Shown here: piece by piece, positions 15,042-22,275 of the stretch
How the letters are laid out: every line of letters begins with the position of its first letter
How positions within the stretch are numbered: position 1 is the first letter of the stretch
Assembly (NCBI GenBank): GCA_004555175.1
Contig: SFJE01000027.1
Location: 1-28,710 of the forward strand
Reading direction: 5' to 3'
Length of the DNA: 28,710 nucleotides
From: Lentisphaeraceae bacterium
Lineage (GTDB): Bacteria > Verrucomicrobiota > Kiritimatiellia > RFP12 > DVOR01
Translations under genes and position numbers: made by a program
Notes under the pieces: generated by a model
What the model was told of the DNA's origin: nothing
Databases searched by the model: none
The model's input: only the letters and a program-made list of their open reading frames with translations

Positions 15042-15301
15042 GTGAAACTACTGTCGAGCGCGGTTCGCGCAAGGTGCGCAAGGGCACCGTCGTCAGCAAG
15101 TCCGGCGACAAGTCGATCGTCGTGCGCGTTGAGCGCCGGCTGCTCCACCCTGTCTACGGCAAGGTCGTCAAGGCCTCTGTGAAGTTCCATGCCCACGACG
15201 AGCAGAATGCCGCCAAGGTCGGTGACACCGTCGTGATTATGGAAACCCGCCCGTTGAGCAAGACCAAGCGCTGGCGCCTGGTCTCCATCGAGGAGAAGTA
15301 A
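15038..15301 (+). CDS. rpsQ: 30S ribosomal protein S17
   Basis: An 87-residue OB-fold S17, a primary 16S-binding protein. Family landmarks are RKVRKGTVVSKSGDKSIVV, RRLLHPVYGKVV and the VGDTVVIMETRPLSKTKRW stretch. The start codon overlaps the rpmC stop (ATGA), indicating coupled translation; rplN follows 3 bp after the stop. Confidence 0.97.
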   Translation: MSETTVERGSRKVRKGTVVSKSGDKSIVVRVERRLLHPVYGKVVKASVKFHAHDEQNAAKVGDTVVIMETRPLSKTKRWRLVSIEEK

Positions 15302-15304
15302 GCC

Positions 15305-15670
15305 ATGATTACGGAAGAAAGCAAGCTTGTCGTTGCCGATAACACCGGCGCCAAGATCGCCAAGTGCTTCCGCATCCTCGGCCAGCGCAAGCGCACGGCC
15401 GGGGTGGGGGACATCATCCGCGTCTCCATCCAGGAAGCCTCTCCGACCGGCGCGGTCAAGAAGGGCCAGGTCTGCTTCGCGCTCATCGTGCGCACGGCGC
15501 ACCCCCTGGCGCGTCCGGACGGCTCCTTTGTCCGCTTCGATCAGAACGCCTGCGTCATCGTGGATGCCAAGCACAACCCGATGGGCACGCGTATCTTCGG
15601 GCCTGTGGCGCGTGAACTGCGCGACAAGGGCCAGATGAAGGTCATTTCCCTCGCACCCGAAGTGGTGTGA
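15305..15670 (+). CDS. rplN: 50S ribosomal protein L14
   Basis: A 121-residue L14 of the intersubunit bridge region. It shows the signature VVADNTGAKIAKCFRI, then GVGDIIRVSIQEA, a basic loop, and the end DKGQMKVISLAPEVV. GAGAAGTAAGCC with AGGAG overlapping the end of rpsQ gives a short-distance Shine-Dalgarno. After this gene comes an unusually long 117-bp gap before rplX. Confidence 0.97.
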   Translation: MITEESKLVVADNTGAKIAKCFRILGQRKRTAGVGDIIRVSIQEASPTGAVKKGQVCFALIVRTAHPLARPDGSFVRFDQNACVIVDAKHNPMGTRIFGPVARELRDKGQMKVISLAPEVV

Positions 15671-15787
15671 GGCGAAGTGGCCGCTTCGTGACCGCAGGTA
15701 ATACGTAAGCGTAAGCCGGGACACCCCAAGGAAGAACGGGACGTTTGCGAACTGCGTTCGTTACAACAGCGAGTTACGGAAAAACCA
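15671..15787 (+). other. Long rplN-rplX spacer with two small hairpins
   Basis: At 117 bp this is the longest gap between ribosomal-protein genes in the S10/spc part. One hairpin pairs CGAAG (15673-15677) with CTTCG (15684-15688), another pairs CGAAC (15748-15752) with GTTCG (15756-15760). No promoter or small gene is convincing. In E. coli the S8 repressor site of the spc mRNA lies nearby, at the rplX-rplE junction, so a regulatory RNA here is possible but unproven. Confidence 0.4.
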
Positions 15788-16033
15788 ATGAGTAAAGCAC
15801 GTATCAAGAAGAACGACACGGTGTTGGTGATTGCCGGCGCTGACAAGGGGAAGACCGGCAAGGTCCTCTCCGTCAGCCCCAAGCATGGCACCGCGATTGT
15901 TGAGGGTCTTCACCTCGTCAAGAAGACCATCCGCCGCACGGAGCAGACTCCGCAGGGCGGCATCGTGGACCGCGAGGCCCCGATCGATCTGTCCAATCTC
16001 AAGCCGGTCGCTGACGACCAGGCGAAGGCTTAA
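15788..16033 (+). CDS. rplX: 50S ribosomal protein L24
   Basis: An 81-residue L24, an assembly initiator, short for the family (often 100-105) because the C-terminal part is reduced. The KOW motif is seen in KKNDTVLVIAGADKGKTGKV, followed by EGLHLVKKTIRR and the PQGGIVDREAPIDLSN segment typical of L24. The upstream region is the long spacer, and only a weak purine stretch (ACGGAAAAACC) precedes the ATG. Confidence 0.96.
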   Translation: MSKARIKKNDTVLVIAGADKGKTGKVLSVSPKHGTAIVEGLHLVKKTIRRTEQTPQGGIVDREAPIDLSNLKPVADDQAKA

Positions 16034-16044
16034 GGAGCACGACC

Positions 16045-16575
16045 ATGGCTAATTTGAAGGAAACCTATGCCAAGAGCATCGTGCCCGCGCTCAAGGAAAA
16101 GTTGGGCGTGACCAATCCGATGCTGGTGCCCCGCCTCACCAAGATTGTGGTGAACATGGGCTTTGGCATTGTGGAGAAGGACGTTCAGAAGCAGATTGTC
16201 CAGGACCTCGAGGCCATCACCGGCCAGAAGGCTGTCCTCTGCAAGGCGCACAAGAGCATCTCCAACTTCAAGCTCCGCGAGGGGATGGTGATTGGGGCTA
16301 AGGTGACGCTGCGCGGGGACCGGATGTACGAATTCGCCGAGCGCTTCTTCAATGTCACCCTCGCGCGCATTCGCGACTTCCGCGGCGTTCCGAACCGTGG
16401 CTTCGACAAGGCCGGCAACTACACGATGGGCTTGAAGGAATACGTCACCTTCCCCGAAATCACGGCCGTTACCTCCGCTTCGGGCCTCGATATCACCTTC
16501 GTCACCACCGCCCAGGATAAGACCGGCTGCAAGGCGCTGCTCGAAGCGCTCGGGATGCCGTTCATGGGCCGCTAA
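16045..16575 (+). CDS. rplE: 50S ribosomal protein L5
   Basis: A 176-residue L5 that binds 5S rRNA in the central protuberance. Landmarks are NPMLVPRLTKIVVNMGFG, LEAITGQKAVLCKAHKSI, the FKLREGMVIGAKVTLRGD stretch and the DFRGVPNRGFDKAGNYTMG loop. TAAGGAG lies upstream of the ATG; rpsN follows after 13 bp. Confidence 0.97.
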   Translation: MANLKETYAKSIVPALKEKLGVTNPMLVPRLTKIVVNMGFGIVEKDVQKQIVQDLEAITGQKAVLCKAHKSISNFKLREGMVIGAKVTLRGDRMYEFAERFFNVTLARIRDFRGVPNRGFDKAGNYTMGLKEYVTFPEITAVTSASGLDITFVTTAQDKTGCKALLEALGMPFMGR

Positions 16576-16588
16576 GGAGTAGACAACC

Positions 16589-16774
16589 ATGGCTAAGACC
16601 AGTTTGATCGTCAAGGCGTCGCGCAAGCCGAAGTTCGGCGTTCGCGCGTACACCCGTTGCTCCCGCTGCGGCCGCCCCCACAGCGTGATTCGCAAGTTCC
16701 GCCTCTGCCGCCTTTGCTTCCGCGAGATGGCGCTCAATGGCGAAATCCCCGGCGTCACCAAGGCCAGCTGGTAA
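16589..16774 (+). CDS. rpsN: 30S ribosomal protein S14, zinc-binding type
   Basis: A 61-residue S14 of the short, zinc-ribbon (C+) form, also called rpsZ. Four cysteines, C24, C27, C40 and C43, are arranged as CxxC-12-CxxC, and the protein ends GVTKASW. Length matches the type Z family. The S4 in the same operon is the zinc-free form, so the cell mixes both kinds. AAGGAG precedes the ATG. Confidence 0.97.
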   Translation: MAKTSLIVKASRKPKFGVRAYTRCSRCGRPHSVIRKFRLCRLCFREMALNGEIPGVTKASW

Positions 16775-16792
16775 GAGAGAGGACATAACACT

Positions 16793-17185
16793 ATGATGAC
16801 CGATCCCATTTCCGATATGCTGGTGCGCATCCGCAATGCGCAGAAGGCCCGCCACCCCGAAGTCGTGATGCCCGGCTCGCGCATCAAGGGCGAGATCGCC
16901 CGCGTGCTCAAGGAAGAGGGCTACATCGTCGACTTCACGATGGTTGGCGAGACCAAGCGCACCCTCACCATCGAGCTGAAGTACAGCGACAAGGCCGAGC
17001 CCGCCATCCGCGGTCTCGAGCGCATCTCGCGCCCCGGCCTGCGCCGTTTCTGCGGCTACACCGACATCCCGAAGGTCCTCGGCGGCCTGGGCATTGCCGT
17101 GCTCAGCACCTCCGGCGGCATTATGAGCGGCAAGACCGCCCGTGAGCGCAAGCTCGGCGGCGAACTGCTCTGCACCATTTGGTAA
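16793..17185 (+). CDS. rpsH: 30S ribosomal protein S8
   Basis: A 130-residue S8, central-domain 16S binder and the known translational repressor of the spc operon in E. coli. It starts MMTDPISDMLVRIRNAQ and ends with the family signature RKLGGELLCTIW, with STSGGIMSGKTARER before it. Two ATGs stand in tandem; 16793 was kept because AGAGAGGA is 10 nt upstream, but 16796 is possible and would give the usual MTDPI start. Confidence 0.96.
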   Translation: MMTDPISDMLVRIRNAQKARHPEVVMPGSRIKGEIARVLKEEGYIVDFTMVGETKRTLTIELKYSDKAEPAIRGLERISRPGLRRFCGYTDIPKVLGGLGIAVLSTSGGIMSGKTARERKLGGELLCTIW

Positions 17186-17197
17186 AGGAGTTCCCCC

Positions 17198-17737
17198 ATG
17201 TCTCGTATTGGCAAACAGCCTGTCGCCATTCCCGCCGGCGTGACCGTCACGGTCGCCAACGGTAATGAAGTGACCGTCAAGGGCCCCAAGGGCGAACTCT
17301 CGCGCACCTTCCAGAAGGGCATCACCGTGAAGGTTGAGGGCTCCGAAGTTATCGTCACCCGTGCCGATGACACCCGCGCCCAGAAGAGCTTCCACGGCCT
17401 CACCCGCACCCTCGTGCGCAACATGATCGAGGGCGTGACCAAGGGCTACACCCGCGAACTGACCATCGAAGGCACCGGTTTCAAGGCTGCCGTTCAGGGC
17501 AACAAGGCCATCTTGACCCTCGGGTTCGCCTCGCCCAAGGAGTACATCATTCCCGCCGGCTGCACCGTCACCGTCACCGCTGATGTGAACGTGAAGGTCG
17601 AGGGGATTGACAAGGAAGTCGTTGGCGAAGCCGCCGCGCGCATCCGCTCCTACTATCCGGCCGAGCCTTACAAGGGCAAGGGCATCCGTTACAAGGACGA
17701 GAAGATCCGCCGCAAGGAAGGCAAGACCGTCGCCTAA
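17198..17737 (+). CDS. rplF: 50S ribosomal protein L6
   Basis: A 179-residue L6 near the factor-binding stalk base. It begins MSRIGKQPVAIPAGVTV, has GPKGELSRTF, LVRNMIEGVTKGYTREL, and the C-terminal signature YYPAEPYKGKGIRYKDEKI (quoted in part), ending RRKEGKTVA. AAAGGAG precedes the ATG. Confidence 0.97.
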   Translation: MSRIGKQPVAIPAGVTVTVANGNEVTVKGPKGELSRTFQKGITVKVEGSEVIVTRADDTRAQKSFHGLTRTLVRNMIEGVTKGYTRELTIEGTGFKAAVQGNKAILTLGFASPKEYIIPAGCTVTVTADVNVKVEGIDKEVVGEAAARIRSYYPAEPYKGKGIRYKDEKIRRKEGKTVA

Positions 17738-17760
17738 TCGCGGCCAGGAGAATCGACACC

Positions 17761-18129
17761 ATGAGTTTGAAGAACCGCAAAGAACAGCGCGCCGCGCGCC
17801 ATCTGCGCATCCGCCGCCGCATCAGCGCCGGCACCGCCGAGCGCCCGCGCATGGCCATCTTCGTCTCGAACCGCTATATGTATGTGCAGTTCATCGACGA
17901 TCAGGCCCAGAACACGCTCTGCTCGGCCTCGACCCTCAAGGAAGGGCTGAAGTGCAACATCGAGAGCGCCAAGGTCCTCGGGGCCAAGGCTGCCGAAGCC
18001 GCTCAGGCCAAGGGCATCAAGACCGTTGTGGTCGACCGCGCCGGCTACAAGTTCCATGGCCGCGTGAAGACCATCGTCGAGTCCGCCGTTGCTGCCGGGC
18101 TCTCCATCACGTCCAAGACGGAGGAATAA
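17761..18129 (+). CDS. rplR: 50S ribosomal protein L18
   Basis: A 122-residue L18, which delivers 5S rRNA together with L5. It has the basic RRRISAGTAERPRMAIFVSN start (in part), YMYVQFIDD, and the end VVDRAGYKFHGRVKTIVES. The Shine-Dalgarno for the next gene (GGAGG) is inside its last codons, and rpsE starts 1 bp after its stop. Confidence 0.96.
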   Translation: MSLKNRKEQRAARHLRIRRRISAGTAERPRMAIFVSNRYMYVQFIDDQAQNTLCSASTLKEGLKCNIESAKVLGAKAAEAAQAKGIKTVVVDRAGYKFHGRVKTIVESAVAAGLSITSKTEE

Positions 18130-18130
18130 C

Positions 18131-18619
18131 ATGGCTGACTTTAACAACCGTGGTCGCGACGGCGAAGACGCGCTCGATGAGAAGACCGTCTATATCAACC
18201 GCTGCGCCAAGACCGTGAAGGGCGGCCGCCGCTTCAGCTTCTCTGCCATCGTGGTGGTGGGCGATAAGAACGGCAAGGTCGGCCTGGGCATCGGCAAGGC
18301 CAATGAAACCGGCGACGCCATCCGCAAGGGCGGCGACGCTGCCCGCAAGAACATGCGCTCGGTGTGCATGAAGGGCTCCTCCATTCCGCACGAAGTCTAT
18401 GGCGTGTGCGATGGCGGCAAGGTCCTCCTCAAGCCCGCTCCTGACGGCACCGGTATCATCTGCGGTGGCGGTATGCGCCCCGTGCTTGAAGCCGCCGGCA
18501 TTAAGGATGTGGTTGGCAAGAGCCTCGGCTCGAACAACCGCCTCAACGTGGTCAAGGCCACGATCAATGCCCTCCATCAGCTGCGTTCGGCCGAGACGAT
18601 TGCGGCCCTGCGTTCCTAA
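18131..18619 (+). CDS. rpsE: 30S ribosomal protein S5
   Basis: A 162-residue S5, which shapes the decoding site and the mRNA entry path. After a variable head it shows INRCAKTVKGGRRFSFSAIV, VGLGIGKANETGDAIRKG, then GGGMRPVLEAAGIKDVVGKS and LGSNNRLNVVKAT, all family signatures. ATG at 18131 has GGAGG 5 nt upstream; an in-frame ATG at 18089 would add Arg/Pro-rich residues foreign to the family. rpmD, which normally follows, is absent. Confidence 0.97.
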   Translation: MADFNNRGRDGEDALDEKTVYINRCAKTVKGGRRFSFSAIVVVGDKNGKVGLGIGKANETGDAIRKGGDAARKNMRSVCMKGSSIPHEVYGVCDGGKVLLKPAPDGTGIICGGGMRPVLEAAGIKDVVGKSLGSNNRLNVVKATINALHQLRSAETIAALRS

Positions 18620-18685
18620 TTCGGGCTGGTTGCCGGGGCGGCCAAGCGCTTCCCCGGCGGCCACTTCCCCAGAAAGGATTTGATA
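18620..18685 (+). other. rpsE-rplO gap with hairpin, at the place of rpmD
   Basis: Only 66 bp separate rpsE and rplO, too short for L30 (about 180 bp). GCCGGGG (18632-18638) pairs perfectly with CCCCGGC (18652-18658) around a 13-nt loop; there is no T-run. This may be a leftover of gene loss or an RNA processing or stability element. Confidence 0.55.
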
Positions 18686-19132
18686 ATGGATCTCTCCACT
18701 CTCACCAACACCCCCGGCGCCCGCAAGAGCCGCAAACGCGTCGGCCGCGGCATGGGCTCGGGCACTGGCAAGACCTCGACCCGCGGTCACAAGGGTCAGG
18801 GCTCGCGCAAGGGCCACAAGCAGAAACTCGGCTTTGAAGGCGGCCAGATGCCCCTCATGCGCCGTCTGCCCAAGCGTGGCTTCAAGAACCCCAACCGCGT
18901 GCCCTTCTACGGCATCAACGTCGGCGAACTCGAGCAGTTCGAGGACGGCGCTGTGGTTGACATCGATGTGTTGCTCGCGGCTGGCTTCGGCTACCGCGCG
19001 GCCAAGACCGCCGGGATCAAGATCCTCGGCGATGGCGAGCTCACCAAGAAGCTCACCGTGAAGGCTTCCGCCTTCTCCGCCTCCGCCAAGGCCAAAATCG
19101 AGGCCAAGGGCGGCACCTGCGAGCAGATCTAA
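18686..19132 (+). CDS. rplO: 50S ribosomal protein L15
   Basis: A 148-residue L15, a late-assembly organiser of 23S rRNA. It shows the Gly-rich head RVGRGMGSGTGKTSTRGHKG, then FEGGQMPLMRRLPKRGF and the FNVGEL-like INVGELEQF. The start ATG at 18686 has AAAGGA upstream; a TTG two codons earlier is unlikely. It is followed by a strong intrinsic terminator, so it may be the last gene of much of the upstream transcript. Confidence 0.97.
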   Translation: MDLSTLTNTPGARKSRKRVGRGMGSGTGKTSTRGHKGQGSRKGHKQKLGFEGGQMPLMRRLPKRGFKNPNRVPFYGINVGELEQFEDGAVVDIDVLLAAGFGYRAAKTAGIKILGDGELTKKLTVKASAFSASAKAKIEAKGGTCEQI

Positions 19133-19145
19133 CTGCCCGCCTCTC

Positions 19146-19188
19146 CCGACCCCCGGCGTTGTTGCGCCGGGCGGTCGGCCCCTTTTTT
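19146..19188 (+). terminator. Intrinsic terminator between rplO and secY
   Basis: An inner stem of CCCGGCG (19152-19158) and CGCCGGG (19165-19171) with loop TTGTTG is extended by CCGAC (19146-19150) pairing with GTCGG (19174-19178), and is followed by six T at 19183-19188. This is a textbook Rho-independent terminator in the middle of a conserved operon. Confidence 0.85.
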
Positions 19189-19204
19189 GTCAGGTTTGCC
19201 TGAC
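19189..19204 (+). other. Small perfect hairpin just upstream of secY
   Basis: GTCAGG (19189-19194) and CCTGAC (19199-19204) are exact reverse complements around TTTG, directly after the terminator T-run and about 36 bp before the secY start. It could form part of an attenuator or a 5' stabilising element for secY mRNA; I see no clear promoter in this gap. Confidence 0.45.
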
Positions 19205-19240
19205 CGCTTTTGACTGAGCGCCCTGCACCCGAGGAACTCC

Positions 19241-20605
19241 ATGCTCAAAACATTTGCCAATCTCTTCAAAGTGCCCGAACTTCGCGCCCGGATTCTCTTT
19301 ACCATCGGTCTGGTGGCCGTGGCTCGTCTGCTCGCGATGATCCCGACGCCGGGCGTGGACTGGACCGCGCTTCAGACGCTTCAGGCCAAGTTCGCCGCCA
19401 ACTCCTCCGGCGGCCTCATTGGCTGGTTCGACACCTTTACCGGTGGCGCGCTGACGCAGTTCTCTGTCGGCACCCTCTCCATCTGGCCCTACATCTCCGC
19501 GCAGATTGTTATTCAACTCTTGACGGCCGTGATTCCCGCTTTGGGCCGCTTGCAGCGCGAAGGCGATGCCGGGCGCAAGACCCTGAACCTCTACATCCGC
19601 TATCTCACCATTGCCATCTGCGTCTTCCAGGCTGGCGCGCTGGCCACGACGATGCTCAATCCCGCTTCCCTCGGGCTGGGTACGGAAGCGGTGGTGGCGA
19701 TGGATCCGGTGCTCTTCTTCGTCTCCACGATTATCTGCATGACGGGCGCTTCAATGTTCGTGATGTGGCTGGGCGACCAGATTACCGAGCGCGGCATCGG
19801 CAACGGCGTCTCGCTCCTGATTATGATCAATATTACCTCCCGCCTGCCTGCCGCCGTGGCAGATGCTGCGCGCCGCTACTTTGGCGTGGGCGGGGCCTCG
19901 GCTCAGGGCACCATTTGGGAGCTCGCGCTCCTGCTCCTCTTCGGCTTTGGCGTGCTCTTGGGCACCGTGGCCATCACCCAGGCGCTGCGCAAGATTCCGA
20001 TTCACTCCACGCGTGCCATCTCCCGCGGCTCGGCCTACGGCGGCGGCACCACCTACCTCCCCCTGCGCGTCAACTACGCCGGCGTAATGCCCATCATCTT
20101 CGCGGGCCCCATCCTCTCGATTATCGGCTTCCTCTCCAAGCTTGAAGGAACTAACGCCGTCTCCGCCGCGCTCAAGAAGGTGGGCGAGCAGGTGGGTGGC
20201 GTGACCCCCACGCACATCATCCTCTACGCCGCGCTCATCCTCTTCTTCACCTTCTTCTGGGTGGCCACGCAGTTCAACGCGATGAACATCTCCGAAGGCC
20301 TCAAGCGCGAGGGCTCCTACATCCCTGGCGTCCGCCCCGGAATGCCCACGGCTGAATACCTCGATGGCGTGATGACCCGCATCACCCTCATCGGCGCGCT
20401 CGCCCTCCTGGCGATTGCCATCATCCCCTTGGTGCTCACCTCGGCGCGCGACATCTCCTACAGCATCGCCGGCTTCTTCGGCGGCACCAGTCTGCTCATT
20501 ATCGTGGGCGTGGCGCTGGATACGCTCCGCCAGCTCGAATCGCAGTTGGTCATGCGCAACTACGAAGGGTTCCTCAAGCACGGCCGCATCGCTGGCCGCC
20601 ACTAA
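19241..20605 (+). CDS. secY: Preprotein translocase channel subunit SecY
   Basis: A 454-residue inner-membrane channel, with about ten hydrophobic segments visible. Family landmarks are RILFTIGLVAVARLLAMIPT in TM1, the plug-region Gly/Ser stretch, LGDQITERGIGNGVSLLIM, the basic cytosolic loop TQALRKIPIHSTRA, and RPGMPTAEYLDGVMTRIT in the C5/C6 region, ending with a short C-tail GRIAGRH. It exports proteins with SecE, SecG and SecA. CGAGG lies 7 nt before the ATG. It heads a secY-adk-map block located after a terminator, so its expression relative to ribosomal proteins could be set by readthrough. Confidence 0.97.
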   Translation: MLKTFANLFKVPELRARILFTIGLVAVARLLAMIPTPGVDWTALQTLQAKFAANSSGGLIGWFDTFTGGALTQFSVGTLSIWPYISAQIVIQLLTAVIPALGRLQREGDAGRKTLNLYIRYLTIAICVFQAGALATTMLNPASLGLGTEAVVAMDPVLFFVSTIICMTGASMFVMWLGDQITERGIGNGVSLLIMINITSRLPAAVADAARRYFGVGGASAQGTIWELALLLLFGFGVLLGTVAITQALRKIPIHSTRAISRGSAYGGGTTYLPLRVNYAGVMPIIFAGPILSIIGFLSKLEGTNAVSAALKKVGEQVGGVTPTHIILYAALILFFTFFWVATQFNAMNISEGLKREGSYIPGVRPGMPTAEYLDGVMTRITLIGALALLAIAIIPLVLTSARDISYSIAGFFGGTSLLIIVGVALDTLRQLESQLVMRNYEGFLKHGRIAGRH

Positions 20606-20623
20606 GCGAAGGAGAACGGCAAG

Positions 20624-21271
20624 ATGAACGTGGTTATCCTCTTGGGCGCACCTGGATCTGGTAAGGGCACCCTCGCCGTTGAAATGGCCAAGCGCCCTGA
20701 CATCGCCCACCTTTCCACCGGCGATCTCCTGCGCGGCGCTGTCAAGGCTGGCACCCCCGCCGGGCTCGAGGCCAAGGCCTATATGGAAGCGGGCAATCTC
20801 GTTCCCGATGAGCTGATTGCGCGGATGGTGGGCGACTATATCGCCGAGAATGCCTCCCTCTCCACCGTCCTGCTCGATGGCTTCCCGCGCAATGTGGCCC
20901 AGGCCGACATCCTTGCCGACCTGCTGGCCAAGAACGGTGTCACCCTCCGCTGCGCGCTCTTGCTCGATGTGCCCGATGAAATCGTCGTTCGCCGCATCTC
21001 CGGTCGCCGCGTCTGCCCGGCCTGTGGCGCGGGCTTCAATGTCGACACCCTGCCGCCCAAGCAGGAGGGGATTTGCGACGCCTGCGGCGCAGCCCTTGTC
21101 ATCCGTAAGGACGACACCCCCGAAACCGTTCGTCACCGCTTGGCCGTCTATGCCGAGCAGACCTTCCCCCTCATCGCCTACTACCGCGAGCGCAACCTCC
21201 TGCGCACCGTCGATGGTTCGGGCGATGACCTCGAGGCTAAGGTCAAGGTGGCTTTCGAGACGATTCAATGA
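20624..21271 (+). CDS. adk: Adenylate kinase, zinc-LID type
   Basis: A 215-residue adenylate kinase (ATP + AMP = 2 ADP). P-loop GAPGSGKGT at residues 8-16, AMP-binding HLSTGDLLR (29-37) and DGFPRN (85-90). The long LID carries four cysteines, C131, C134, C151 and C154, a structural zinc site seen in many Gram-positive and some Gram-negative lineages. GAAGGAG precedes the ATG. The stop overlaps the map start (ATGA), so the two are translationally coupled. Confidence 0.97.
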   Translation: MNVVILLGAPGSGKGTLAVEMAKRPDIAHLSTGDLLRGAVKAGTPAGLEAKAYMEAGNLVPDELIARMVGDYIAENASLSTVLLDGFPRNVAQADILADLLAKNGVTLRCALLLDVPDEIVVRRISGRRVCPACGAGFNVDTLPPKQEGICDACGAALVIRKDDTPETVRHRLAVYAEQTFPLIAYYRERNLLRTVDGSGDDLEAKVKVAFETIQ

Positions 21272-22071
21272 TTAACGTTCTTTCGCCGGCGGAATTGGAC
21301 CAGATGCGAGTGGTTGGCCGAATGATGGCCAACCTCCTCAACGCCTGCTGTCAGCAGGTCCGCCCCGGCATTACAACCGGCGAGATTGACGCCTTTGCGC
21401 GTGCCTATCTCCCGACCCTCGGTGATGGGTCGGCCAAGTCCGGTTGCCTGGGATACTTTGGCTATCCCGGGGCACTTTGTATTTCCGTTAACGAAGAGGT
21501 GATCCACGGAATCCCTGGCGCACGCGTCCTCCAGCGCGGGGATATAGTCAGCCTCGATGTTTGCGGCTCGTATCACGGCTACTTCGGCGACAACACCAGA
21601 ACAGTTGTCGTTGGAGGCCCTGAGACACTCACTGCCGATGTCCGTCGGTTATTGCGCGTCACCCGACAGTCCCTAGAAACGGCCGTAAAGGCTATACGGC
21701 CCGGAGTCCACCTGTCGGATATTTCACATCTCGTGGAGAAGACGGTCGCAGAGGGCGGATGCTCGGTAGTCAGAGAATACACCGGTCACGGCGTGGGGCG
21801 TCACCTCCACGAAGACCCGCCGGTTCCCAACTACGGGAAGCCCGGCAAGGGCCCGATTCTGCACGAAGGCATGACCATCGCTATCGAACCGATGGTCAAC
21901 CTCGGCAAACCGGCCGTCCGTGTGCTCTCTGATGGATGGACAGTGGTATCGCGGGACGGCTCGCCGACCGCGCACTTTGAGTACACCGTGGCGGTGCTCA
22001 AGGAAGGGGCAGAAATCCTCACACCTTGGTTTGAAGTCGATCCTTGGACCGATGAATGGCTAAAAAAGTGA
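21268..22071 (+). CDS. map: Methionine aminopeptidase, type I
   Basis: A 267-residue enzyme removing the initiator Met from nascent proteins. The five metal ligands are seen: D97 (SLDVCG), D108 (FGDNTR), H174 (YTGHGVG), E207 (AIEPM) and E238 (HFEYT), with H80 in VIHGIP. No N-terminal zinc-finger extension is present. It overlaps adk by 4 bp. Codon use in the middle (about 21570-21780) is less biased than in the ribosomal genes, with AGA, CTA, TTA and ATA codons. infA, which often follows map, is absent; rpmJ comes next behind its own promoter. Confidence 0.97.
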   Translation: MINVLSPAELDQMRVVGRMMANLLNACCQQVRPGITTGEIDAFARAYLPTLGDGSAKSGCLGYFGYPGALCISVNEEVIHGIPGARVLQRGDIVSLDVCGSYHGYFGDNTRTVVVGGPETLTADVRRLLRVTRQSLETAVKAIRPGVHLSDISHLVEKTVAEGGCSVVREYTGHGVGRHLHEDPPVPNYGKPGKGPILHEGMTIAIEPMVNLGKPAVRVLSDGWTVVSRDGSPTAHFEYTVAVLKEGAEILTPWFEVDPWTDEWLKK

Positions 22072-22090
22072 AGATTTTTGCTTTTTGTTG

Positions 22091-22120
22091 TGGACAGAGC
22101 GCATCGAAATGCGCTATACT
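22091..22120 (+). promoter_or_regulatory. Internal promoter with palindromic spacer before rpmJ
   Basis: A -35-like TGGACA (22091-22096), an 18-nt spacer and a -10 TATACT (22115-22120) stand 27 bp before the rpmJ start. The spacer contains a perfect inverted repeat, AGCGCAT (22098-22104), CGAA, ATGCGCT (22109-22115), whose last base is the first base of the -10. This placement fits an operator for a dimeric repressor or an RNA hairpin; it would drive rpmJ-rpsM-rpsK-rpsD-rpoA-rplQ independently. Confidence 0.7.
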
Positions 22121-22147
22121 GCCCACTCATTTGAAAAGGAACAGGCC

Positions 22148-22261
22148 ATGAAAGTTCGTAGTTCTGTCAAACGCATTTGTGAGCAGTGCCGCATCATTCG
22201 GCGCAAGGGCGTCGTGCGGGTCATCTGCACTAACCCCCGCCACAAGCAGCGTCAAGGTTAA
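22148..22261 (+). CDS. rpmJ: 50S ribosomal protein L36, zinc type
   Basis: A 37-residue L36, the smallest ribosomal protein. It reads MKVRSSVKRICEQCRIIRR and ends TNPRHKQRQG. The CxxC at 11 and 14, C27 and H32 form the zinc site of the C+ form. AAAGGA is about 9 nt before the ATG (AAAAGGAACAGGCC). It is the first gene behind the internal promoter. Confidence 0.96.
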   Translation: MKVRSSVKRICEQCRIIRRKGVVRVICTNPRHKQRQG

Positions 22262-22275
22262 TCGGAGAAAGAAAC

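Noticed and set aside
19751..21268. Minus-strand open frame of 505 codons opposite secY and adk
   Set aside because: Low-complexity Glu/Gly/Ala/His composition and no recognisable fold; both + strand genes are unmistakable.
22072..22147. infA between map and rpmJ
   Set aside because: The gap is 76 bp and is filled by a T-rich stretch and a promoter; no IF-1 coding sequence fits.
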